A DNA stretch of 64,000 nucleotides from Prosthecobacter vanneervenii (GTDB lineage Bacteria; Verrucomicrobiota; Verrucomicrobiia; Verrucomicrobiales; Verrucomicrobiaceae), in NCBI RefSeq assembly GCF_014203095.1, contig NZ_JACHIG010000001.1, positions 62,001 through 126,000 on the forward strand, in the 5' to 3' direction. Position 1 is the first letter of the stretch. Each line of letters opens with the position of its first letter. Both the position numbers and the translations under genes were made by a program. This document shows positions 54,201 to 61,510 of the stretch, in pieces. Below the pieces are notes generated by a model. It made no database searches. It had not been told where the DNA came from and saw nothing but the letters and a program-made list of their open reading frames with translations.

Positions 54201-55049
54201 GGACATGAGGAGCGGAAGCCCGTGCGTTCCCCTGAGCGTTGGTTCTCTAGCCGCTTGTTCGAAATGGACGACCGTTTCTCCCTCAGTGCTCTATTGCGCC
54301 GCCTAGGCGATCCTGCTGAACACAGCCACCCGCGCTGGGATTATCGGCTGGAAACCTGGAGCACTCATGTGCGCACTGGCTGGGCACTAGGCGTTCCGCC
54401 ATCTGTTGTGCGCATGGACGAGGGAAATTTTCTGGCTTTGAAGCGCCTGTTTTACTTCGAGCACGCCGAGGGGGGGCAGGTCCTTGATCTAGAGGGCATT
54501 CCAGGCATCGAACTTCTGAAAACTTTGCGCTCCGCTCATGCGCCCGAGGATGCATTCAAGCAGTTCCTCATAGAGTCCATGAATCTCGCGCACTGCGCTG
54601 TGCTCTTTCCAGAAATGCGTACGCGGCTTTATCTCTGGATCGGGCATCGCTTCCAGGAGCAGCCCTCCCACGGTCATGTGGCGAACCAATCTGTCAGCGA
54701 ACACGAACTGATTCTGCTGCGCCCTCGGCTGCCTGGTCGGCTTCAGGGCGCTTTCGATTATACTGCCGATCACCTGCTGTTGGAATACCGCCGTGCCAAT
54801 GCCGAACCAGTCTGCTTGCGAGTGGATCACGCACTCTTTGTCTCCTTGGAGCGTCTGCGGCAGGGGCTGCCACGCCAGCTTCTTCCTGACCGCGAGCTGA
54901 ACCGGCTCGATAGCTTTCTTGAACAACTGCGCTGCGCGGGAATTCCTACAACACGAGAGTTTGTTATCCACAACCATGATGACCGCACGACAGCCATGGT
55001 GAAACTATCACCCGATTTCAGTAGCTACGAATCTGTAAGAACGCCATGA
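51294..55049 (+). CDS. DruA (DUF4338)-like domain fused to DptF-like P-loop ATPase
   Basis: A 1251-residue protein. Residues about 215-670 match the DUF4338/DruA plan known from Druantia: GIAALSNTSLVSPIRDNAIG at 239-258, TCGAIAPYNTLLGGKLVALL near 453, TTSLYSLGSSQYERLRLPAG, FGEGFSPKFRKLRNG at 583, and FWRRRWLGSRL near 659. Residues about 745-1251 form a P-loop NTPase with Walker A TGNAGDGKTHLL (Gly780 onward) and LVVDLSLRNPLAKG near 882, resembling the DptF restriction ATPase in size and loop. In known systems these domains are on separate proteins in unrelated clusters. It is the first gene of a three-gene operon, with an ATGA overlap to the next. The family calls come from motif memory, unsupported by a search. 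Confidence 0.8.
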   Translation: MNITIHPALDGIAAERLRDFAIRLADKGNDEGAVQEFVKSEAAWVSRTKALNGQSCSYEASARLLADLRLLKWKVRADSCGIELESPPHPRLKAKSVDAVRESKEAVRKELTPALRQQFADPLVQDFIRNMETPTKGARRQSILKLVADGKEIAGRIQQAKVAGTEDKADCLAKAIQPYLQLVPGEGDDVVLDEFTRIPLGDIWRYFRYTWAIPQTGIPGRQMFYLVRDAAHSCHAVMGIAALSNTSLVSPIRDNAIGWTLEKFSLQMSKAAQGNDGILLASYCDYLDRLISSALAEINPKELIHPKEIEHPSEDVIARLQRRAAEFAGKREEALREVAEAAAAGVPLTLNETELRDYGVPPVSLEVLELEGKKALEDSHETRARRFLVAKKRAFEFARLLKARLVLRENSVMLANPVTTMQALKDEKLQVAINTALTSVKSDRIGTNVLEITTCGAIAPYNTLLGGKLVALLLLSPEIAHDYQKRYGHRAAIISSQLKNAERIKDCTLAWLNTTSLYSLGSSQYERLRLPAGIIAPDQSELRFKHIGDTEGYGTVQFSDATVHAVQAALSELQDFKEVNSIFGEGFSPKFRKLRNGMLALGFNPTVLMRHDQTRRMYAARLWPEADVFLRGETCDVPAYVREPGRFRDATARIADFWRRRWLGSRLNHSPSMEALRTAKAWALSEKLADITAEAHSLKSRPRKQPDLEFAPPASSTSNPSNTGAVGDTLRFWYELAKAGPEACADELTSDQLDRLHVEQPMDAFLLDHLRRGFSIVLTGNAGDGKTHLLRKLEAALPKDADVVSDATASMKPGDISGILRRWKKAHRDDRAFLLAANEYPLYLLRQKKSDFGPLEEVDRQCRQRLAYGETVVGDEAAGEKVLVVDLSLRNPLAKGFAGPLLEKLLERPEIQAAAEADPEGDLAWNLHRLRHPVVRERLLELLARMAAAGHRATVRELWIWAARLLFGTGHEERKPVRSPERWFSSRLFEMDDRFSLSALLRRLGDPAEHSHPRWDYRLETWSTHVRTGWALGVPPSVVRMDEGNFLALKRLFYFEHAEGGQVLDLEGIPGIELLKTLRSAHAPEDAFKQFLIESMNLAHCAVLFPEMRTRLYLWIGHRFQEQPSHGHVANQSVSEHELILLRPRLPGRLQGAFDYTADHLLLEYRRANAEPVCLRVDHALFVSLERLRQGLPRQLLPDRELNRLDSFLEQLRCAGIPTTREFVIHNHDDRTTAMVKLSPDFSSYESVRTP

Positions 55050-56380
55050 TCCAAAAGAAACCCAGCATAGCTCCGCTGTATGGCGCGGCGTTCGGATTCA
55101 ATACAGATAGGCGTGTGAAGCCAGTGCATTTTGCCACCGGTTTCTTCGTTTCACTTTTCGGCAGCCAATTCCGAACAGAACTGTTAAACAACCTTGTTGC
55201 CTTCGCGGACGGTAAAGAGCTGTCAGGCAACTACCGACTGGATGAGCTGCATGAGGCGCTTCGGACTTCTGGCAAGATCGGTGCTGCCGTGACCAAACCT
55301 GAGCTTCATACGATTCGAAAGCACCTTCGCTGTCTCGCCAATAACGACGAGGCAGTTTTTCCCGTGTATGGGGAAAAAGAGTTTGGTTGTGACTACACAA
55401 CGGCTTCGAATTCTGTGCTGACACGAACGAGGGACAATGATGGGTTTGTTGGCTATTTTGTTCATGCCATTCTTGAGGTGTCATCTGAAGGTAAAAAGGT
55501 GTTAGATTTTGCGCGCTCATGGATGAGTCAGCACCAAGCGCCTCTGCGTCAGATTTATTCACCGCTTCTTGTCTCAGAACCAGACGACGATGACATCGCA
55601 GCGAGGTATTCAGACAAACTCGGCGAGCTTGATGTCAAACGTCGAAAGCGAATTGCGAAAGCCATGTCGGATCAGACAAAGGCGCTAAATACTTTGTGCG
55701 CCAATGCCGAAGTGCTTGTCGCCTCAGAAACAAAATTGAGATTTCTTATCATTGGTTTGTGCTTGTGGTTGTTTCGTTATTTGCCAAGCGAAGGTTTTCC
55801 TGACTTGCAACAGAATTTTGTTCTTCTTGCGGATGCCACTGGGGAGTCGAGAGCTAGGATGAGAGAACAAAGCCGGTGGTCATATTCAAGGCTTAGGGAA
55901 GCCCTGGTGGGGTCATTCTCGAATTTCTCGAAAATGGGTCGCTTTGAGGAATGCGAAGATGCTTGGGAGTATGTCGTTAACGAACTTCAAGGGAGACCCA
56001 AATTCGAGGAGTTTTACGGAACCATTGCCCTTCGATGTGGTTTGGCACAACCACGCGCCAGCAGAATCCCCGCCAAGCACTTCGAGCCACAACCTGATAC
56101 TTTAAGAGTGCTTGTGCTCAGTGTGTTACCAGTGGAGGAAGGTCTAATACCGATCACGGAATTGCTTGAACGTCTATTTAATGTCTGGTCGATCGTCTAT
56201 GGAGGACGTCCGACCGACGCTGAGCTCTTGGGCAAACTTGGTTACAGCGGTCTCGATCAGGATCGAGATCTGACTCCCAACACTGAGGCTTTGATAAACT
56301 TCTTGAACGATCTCGGACTCGCCACCCGGTTCTCCGACGGGTTGGTCATGTGTCACAGCAGTCCGCAATTCACACGATGA
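55046..56380 (+). CDS. middle protein of the defence-like operon, in DptG position
   Basis: A 444-residue protein of unknown family. The first 120 residues (PLYGAAFGFNTDRRVKPVHF, then ATGFFVSLFGSQFRTELLNN) are mixed alpha/beta, the middle is strongly helical, and the end (LIPITELLERLFNVWSIVYG) looks like a winged-helix-type region. No enzyme motifs were seen. Length and location between a DptF-like and a DptH-like protein match DptG, but I cannot confirm homology by eye. Overlaps of ATGA on both sides mean tight stoichiometric coupling, so it is likely a complex subunit. Confidence 0.75.
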   Translation: MIQKKPSIAPLYGAAFGFNTDRRVKPVHFATGFFVSLFGSQFRTELLNNLVAFADGKELSGNYRLDELHEALRTSGKIGAAVTKPELHTIRKHLRCLANNDEAVFPVYGEKEFGCDYTTASNSVLTRTRDNDGFVGYFVHAILEVSSEGKKVLDFARSWMSQHQAPLRQIYSPLLVSEPDDDDIAARYSDKLGELDVKRRKRIAKAMSDQTKALNTLCANAEVLVASETKLRFLIIGLCLWLFRYLPSEGFPDLQQNFVLLADATGESRARMREQSRWSYSRLREALVGSFSNFSKMGRFEECEDAWEYVVNELQGRPKFEEFYGTIALRCGLAQPRASRIPAKHFEPQPDTLRVLVLSVLPVEEGLIPITELLERLFNVWSIVYGGRPTDAELLGKLGYSGLDQDRDLTPNTEALINFLNDLGLATRFSDGLVMCHSSPQFTR

Positions 56381-59300
56381 AAAGCTCTTCTCTTGCTTCT
56401 GAAGCTCTCGCCGCCTGGACGATTGAGGCCTTAAATGATGGCGAAAAATCGTTAGCACGGCAGGAACTGCCGGAACTGGACCTGCTCGCGTTTTTTCGTC
56501 CTTTTGCCGCAGCCAAGGTTCCGTCAAGTGTGTCTCTCGCGATGGTGGGTTTTGGCAAAAATGCGGATGAACTGAAGAAAATAGCTCACAAGGCGGGCGT
56601 TACCTGTTTCAGCCACTTTGCCGATGACCTTCATGAAGCCGCGAATTGGCGCAACCAGCGAAAAAAGCACCCCATCATTGTGGCCTATGCGAGAGGCAAA
56701 ACAGCCGGGGTAAACACGTTACGACACTTTGCGGGAGCCACATCTCGCGAACTCACACTGACATTGCTTCGATGGGCAGCGAAACAGCAAGTGTTCACAA
56801 ACACTCAGGCTCATACTAAATTGCTCGAAGTTCTTGGTTCCATGGTGGAAAAGGACGACATCTTCTCTTTCGAGCAGGTTCGATGTTATCTGGAGGTATG
56901 GAGCACAGTCAAAACCGGAGGAGAGCCTCGCGATGCGCTCCCAGCACTTGGCCTACTGCCAGACCCGAACCTCTTTACCGACATAATGCTCGTCGGAAAG
57001 CGATTGGAGCAAAATCAGCTGATGATGTCCCTCCTTCGTGACCGTACCGCTGGTCAGATGGAGGCGGTTCGCAAACGGCTGAACAAGGCTTTAGAGAAGT
57101 CCAAGGACACCAAGGAAATCAAAAAGCGAATCAAGACCTTTGATAAGCTACAAGAGGTTCGTCGAAGTCCAATTGTAAGTGAGCTTTCGGTCGTCACACT
57201 GGATGATGCGCTTTCCGTCTTCGCTCCGCCGCCTGCCGATCAGCATCAAGAACCGCAAGATCCGACTGAAGACGAAGATGATACTAGTAACCGCATCCTC
57301 AACGAGAAGAAGCTCGAAAGGACGTGCGCTGAGGCTTTGCTCGACAATCGCGAGGAAGACCTGGAACAAAATGCCACTGCGCTCAGCGAGGGATTGCGTG
57401 AGGCTCTAGACTCAAGTGATAAAGTAGGGGACGAGGGCGAATGGAGTTGCGAGGTGAATGTGGCGGGTGAACCCCAGCCTTTCCAAGGAAGGCTGGACCG
57501 GAACTTCGTCGGCTGGGTGCGGCATTTCTGTCAAGTGGATGTTTGGGGAGGCTTGATCGAGACAAATATCCCGGACATCAAGCGGGCATTGGAAGACTTT
57601 GATCGTCCCGGTACGCTGCGTCTCAGGCCAGAAGAGCTTTTGCAGAGAAGTGGCAAAAAGCATGGCCTTACCTCGCTGCTGCGGGATTGGGATGCGGACC
57701 TTGATGCGGGAACCGATCTGGTTGGTCTCTGGGAGCAGGCGAAGACGCTGCGATCCAAATTGCTAAGCTCCCTTGAAGAGTTGACGCATTTCCCACTCGA
57801 CTGGTTCGCCGGAAAAACCGCCGTCCGTACCATTGCTGAGGAATACATGCGCATATTTGGCTGCCTTTTCGGCACCGTTTCCAAGCATTACGGAGCGATG
57901 GTACAGACCGATCCTACTTGGGCCAAGACCACGCTGGATGGTCTGCTGGCACTAGATCTCGTGCAGGTGAGGACGAGGCAGCAGGACGGCAAGGTGCTCA
58001 CCAAGGTAGTACTACTCCCAACGCATCCTCTACATCTCTGGCGCTACTGGAGGCTCAGTAACATCCTCCGTGGTTTGGGTGAGGATTTGCACCCTGCAGA
58101 CCGTGCTGCCGTTATACAGGAAGCCAGCGCGCCTGTTCAGTTCCTCAGTGTCATCTACGCCAGCACGCTGCCAGACGGACGTGGCGCAGGTCGAGTGCTG
58201 CCTGTGGCGAATGACCTGCACCATCTCGCGACCTTTGAGAACCTGCAGAATGCCTACTCTGGGCCAGACGGGCAGGATGCACTCGTTTACTCGGTGGAGC
58301 GTTTTGCTGCCGCCCATCCTTTGCATGTACGTCCGCTACGAGTAGTGCTTGTTAACCCGCCATTGGCCGGTCAACTGTTGCTTGGATTGCTAAAGATGCT
58401 GGACGGGCGTAAGAAGCGCTTGGTGGAAAAACTCCGCGTCGAAGTGCGTGGCACACCGCATCAAGCTGCACGTCTCAATGAAGCGCTGCTTTTTGACACG
58501 CGCGAACGCGAAATCATTGAGGAAAAAGTGGCATCGGGACGGCTGGAACTCATTGTGGACCGTCAGCCCTTACCGCTGGATCAAATTCTCTATGGCTTGA
58601 AAGCCCGCCCAGCGCACTTGGTGGCTGTTTTCGATGAAGCGCCAGTGCATGTTCGTCGCGGTGGCAGTGGACAACGGCTTCCCATGAGCCCCTTCTGCGC
58701 CCGGCGCAAAGTCGCGTTTCACCGTCGCTCGAACGAGCTGCGGCTGGAACCCACCTCGGGCGATCCGCCGTTCTTTGAGTTCATCGAACTCATTAAACAT
58801 GCCGAAGGTGTGGAAGGCGAGGGCACTCCCTATGCGTGGCCTGAGGCGGAAGCGCTACGCCAAGCAGTGGACAGCGTGGTCAGCCCGTCGGATTCGTCCG
58901 AAGAATTTGGCGCTCAGTGGTTCTTCCTCGCCGACCGTGCACTACCTGAGGAGGGCGAGATGAGGGCGCAACGACTGCTTCGTCGCCGTGAAGGTCAGCG
59001 CCAAGTGCTCCTTGCCTCACGTGACTACGAATCGCTCGCCCGTCTCATGTTGCCGGTCTTTGAGGTGGACACCCCCAATTTGCTCATGCCTGTGCCCGCG
59101 TTGCAAAGGCTAATGGCGGAGGGGGCCCACCTCATCGGGGCTGGATTGCTCGATCTCGTGAAAGCTCAGGAAGGTCGAGTGGATGCCCGCCGTGTTATCG
59201 GGTTGATGGGCGCGCTGCTGGCAGCCCGCGACTACATGCGCCAACATCCCAAGGCTCTGCTCGTCTCCACCGACTCGCAACTCGCTCGCACCTGGCTTCG

Positions 59301-60984
59301 TCTCGGCACTCAGGGAGACCGCTGTGATCTGCTGGGGCTCCGCGAAGCGCACGGTCATCTAATCGTCGAGTGCATTGAAGTGAAAACCACCAAGGGAAAG
59401 CCTCGCGATGAAAGCGATGCTGAGATCGCTAGAGCCTGCGAACAAGTCGCCGCCACGCGCAAAGCCATCGAGGAAGGCCTTGGCGATACCAGCGCGGCTG
59501 AAAAGCATGGTCATTATCTCTCAGCTCCTCGGAATGAAATGCTCAAGGAAGTGCTCGTGCAGGGATGCATGGGACGATATGCCGATTCCGAGGTGCGCGA
59601 ACAATGGTCTCACTGGCTCACGCGACTTTTTGGCCCTGCGCCGGAACAGCCGCAGATGAATGGCTGCGTCGTCGATGTGGCCCTCGGCAGCGCGGAAGAA
59701 AAGCCATCCAGCATCTTTAAGTCTGCGCATGGAGACATTTTACTGCTACATCTTAACGAGATGGACGTGCAGCGATTGCTTGACCCAGAAGGCGAAGAAG
59801 AGGAACCGCCTGGAAATGTCCCACCTGCAAACGAGCCAAAGCCTCCTATTCCCCCATCATCTCGCGCCAAACAGGACAGTAAGGGCAAACCAGCGCCAAC
59901 AAAATCCACTCTGGTTTCTGTGCAGCAAGTTCCACCAGCCTTTACAGGCGCTGCACAGATTATTTTGGGTGCAGATCGCTCTAAGGACCCCGTTGTTTGG
60001 TCGCCGGCGATTGCCAGCAATCCTCATCTTATGATTGCGGGACTGCCAGGTATGGGCAAGACCACTTGTCTAATTAACATCTGCCAGCAGCTCGTGCAGG
60101 GAGGGGTCATCCCCATCGTGTTCTCTTACCATGATGACATAGATGACAAACTAGCAGCGATCTTCCCAGACCTTGCCACTAGCGATGTCCGAAGCCTTGG
60201 CTTCAATCCCATGCGTGTTACCGAGAGCACCGAGCATGCCCACATCGAGAGCGCCGGTCAATTGCGCGACATCTTCGCCGCCATTTTCCCCGACCTCGGT
60301 GAGCTACAGTTAAAAACTTTGTATGGTTCTCTCAAAACCAGCTTTGAAGAGCACGGATGGGGTGGAACCAAGCGCCCCACCAAAGTTCCCGCATTCCGTC
60401 GTTTTTTTGAACTGCTCAATGAACAAGAGCGCCCCGACTCCCGCACGCAGACTTTGTTAGCCCGACTTGAAGAGCTGGATGACCTGGGTTTTTTCAAAGC
60501 CGAGAGCGGCACTCGTAGCCTTCTCGATACAACGAATCCGCAAGTCCTCTGTGTACACTGCTCCAAGAGCGAACCACTTCAAAAGGCGTTTGCTAGCTTC
60601 TCGCTCTACAGTATCTACCAGGACATGTTCCGTCGTGGTCGACAGGAACGGATCACCCATGCCGTGATCTTCGACGAAGCCCACCGCGCCGCTAAGCTAA
60701 AGCTTCTGCCCACCATGGCTAAGGAGTGCCGCAAATATGGCATCGCGCTTATTGTTGCTTCGCAAGAAGCAAGAGATTTTGATTCTAGCCTCTTGGCGAA
60801 TATTGCTAATTACCTTGTCCTTCGAGTAACCGACCAAGATGCGAAAGTTCTGTCCCGGAAGATTGCTTCATCTGATGCACAAAAGCGTATGACGGACAAA
60901 TTGAAGGCTTTACCAAAATACGAGGCCTTTTTCTCAACAGAAGGCAGAAAACAACCCGTTCAATTGGTTCTGGGGGGCAGTTGA
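56377..60984 (+). CDS. giant nuclease-ATPase: PD-(D/E)XK domain plus HerA-like ATPase, in DptH position
   Basis: A 1535-residue protein. The N-terminal 950 residues are of unknown fold with an acidic linker near 295-315. Around residues 975-1040 a PD-(D/E)XK nuclease motif appears: Asp986 in RCDLLGL and Glu1001-Val-Lys1003 in VECIEVKTTKGK. A Pro/Lys-rich linker leads to the HerA/FtsK-type ATPase: Walker A GLPGMGKTTCL at 1222, Walker B AVIFDEAHRAA with Asp1433-Glu1434, and the sensor-like LIVASQEARDFDSSLLANIA. HerA motors pump or translocate DNA and pair with nucleases in several defence systems. Size, order and HerA end match DptH. The ATG at 56377 overlaps the upstream stop (ATGA). DptH homology is inferred. 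Confidence 0.85.
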   Translation: MKSSSLASEALAAWTIEALNDGEKSLARQELPELDLLAFFRPFAAAKVPSSVSLAMVGFGKNADELKKIAHKAGVTCFSHFADDLHEAANWRNQRKKHPIIVAYARGKTAGVNTLRHFAGATSRELTLTLLRWAAKQQVFTNTQAHTKLLEVLGSMVEKDDIFSFEQVRCYLEVWSTVKTGGEPRDALPALGLLPDPNLFTDIMLVGKRLEQNQLMMSLLRDRTAGQMEAVRKRLNKALEKSKDTKEIKKRIKTFDKLQEVRRSPIVSELSVVTLDDALSVFAPPPADQHQEPQDPTEDEDDTSNRILNEKKLERTCAEALLDNREEDLEQNATALSEGLREALDSSDKVGDEGEWSCEVNVAGEPQPFQGRLDRNFVGWVRHFCQVDVWGGLIETNIPDIKRALEDFDRPGTLRLRPEELLQRSGKKHGLTSLLRDWDADLDAGTDLVGLWEQAKTLRSKLLSSLEELTHFPLDWFAGKTAVRTIAEEYMRIFGCLFGTVSKHYGAMVQTDPTWAKTTLDGLLALDLVQVRTRQQDGKVLTKVVLLPTHPLHLWRYWRLSNILRGLGEDLHPADRAAVIQEASAPVQFLSVIYASTLPDGRGAGRVLPVANDLHHLATFENLQNAYSGPDGQDALVYSVERFAAAHPLHVRPLRVVLVNPPLAGQLLLGLLKMLDGRKKRLVEKLRVEVRGTPHQAARLNEALLFDTREREIIEEKVASGRLELIVDRQPLPLDQILYGLKARPAHLVAVFDEAPVHVRRGGSGQRLPMSPFCARRKVAFHRRSNELRLEPTSGDPPFFEFIELIKHAEGVEGEGTPYAWPEAEALRQAVDSVVSPSDSSEEFGAQWFFLADRALPEEGEMRAQRLLRRREGQRQVLLASRDYESLARLMLPVFEVDTPNLLMPVPALQRLMAEGAHLIGAGLLDLVKAQEGRVDARRVIGLMGALLAARDYMRQHPKALLVSTDSQLARTWLRLGTQGDRCDLLGLREAHGHLIVECIEVKTTKGKPRDESDAEIARACEQVAATRKAIEEGLGDTSAAEKHGHYLSAPRNEMLKEVLVQGCMGRYADSEVREQWSHWLTRLFGPAPEQPQMNGCVVDVALGSAEEKPSSIFKSAHGDILLLHLNEMDVQRLLDPEGEEEEPPGNVPPANEPKPPIPPSSRAKQDSKGKPAPTKSTLVSVQQVPPAFTGAAQIILGADRSKDPVVWSPAIASNPHLMIAGLPGMGKTTCLINICQQLVQGGVIPIVFSYHDDIDDKLAAIFPDLATSDVRSLGFNPMRVTESTEHAHIESAGQLRDIFAAIFPDLGELQLKTLYGSLKTSFEEHGWGGTKRPTKVPAFRRFFELLNEQERPDSRTQTLLARLEELDDLGFFKAESGTRSLLDTTNPQVLCVHCSKSEPLQKAFASFSLYSIYQDMFRRGRQERITHAVIFDEAHRAAKLKLLPTMAKECRKYGIALIVASQEARDFDSSLLANIANYLVLRVTDQDAKVLSRKIASSDAQKRMTDKLKALPKYEAFFSTEGRKQPVQLVLGGS

Positions 60985-61345
60985 TGGGCCTGTTTATGAC
61001 TGGAAGTTTAGATCATATGGGGGGCTTCGATCAATTAAAGTCTCACGAGCGAGTGCCACTAGGCCCCGGTGTCGAGTTTTGAACACCGTTGTGCCTAGGG
61101 ACGGACTTAGCACGCACCGTGGTCACCTATGATTTGATGGCGGAGGACTGTTAGGCTTTTGCGCCTGGCTGACACCGGGTCAGCAAAAACCCCCAGCTAG
61201 TCGGCATTCCTCTCGGTGACCGGTGACTTCGCTGCTGTATACAGAGAGGAAAGACAGCGAATGGACTCGCTCGTGCAGTTCCGCAACATCAATGAAGGTG
61301 CGTGGGGTATCACTTCAGCCTCAGCAAGAAGTTTTGCTCTGGCAA
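60985..61345. other. gap with two stem-loops between the defence operon and the integrase
   Basis: A 361-base stretch. A two-part stem-loop at 61059-61098 combines CTAGGC/GCCTAG and CGGTGT/ACACCG, and a perfect hairpin GCTGAC-accgg-GTCAGC lies at 61168-61184. Neither has a T-run in the operon's direction. A 30-codon frame at 61261-61353, MDSLVQFRNINEGAWGITSA onward, has AGAGGAAAG upstream but no known relative; I do not call it as a gene. The stem-loops may end transcription or belong to a small RNA. Confidence 0.4.
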
Positions 61346-61510
61346 TCAAGTGAGAAGGCTCTCAACTTCCTCCTGTAAAAACCGCAACTGGCCTCCTGGC
61401 AGTCTCTTGGGGTTCAAGTGGTGCTGTTTCACGTATCTGTGGAGGGTGGGGCGGTTGATGCAAAGGTGCTTGCACACTTTTTCAGTGCTGAGCTTGGAAG
61501 GATAAGTATC
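61346..61510 (-). CDS. excisionase-like helix-turn-helix reading frame, without own clear start
   Basis: Downstream of and overlapping the integrase stop, in the +1 frame, about 54 codons read DTYPSKLSTEKVCKHLCINR, PTLHRYVKQHHLNPKRLPGG, then QLRFLQEEVESLLT. This is an HTH_17/MerR-type winged helix as in excisionases and recombination directionality factors. The frame is open upstream to 61609 but contains no ATG, GTG or TTG before the HTH. At the integrase stop the sequence is GCC-TGA-T; a +1 slip there would fuse the HTH to the integrase. Alternatives are a CTG start or a decayed gene. Confidence 0.55.
   Translation of the reverse strand, partial: DTYPSKLSTEKVCKHLCINRPTLHRYVKQHHLNPKRLPGGQLRFLQEEVESLLT

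Noticed and set aside
51294..60984. Complete Dnd phosphorothioation or classical Druantia system
   Set aside because: No dndB/C/D/E-type sulfur-modification genes and no DruE (DUF1998) helicase are seen in the window, so neither full system can be claimed.
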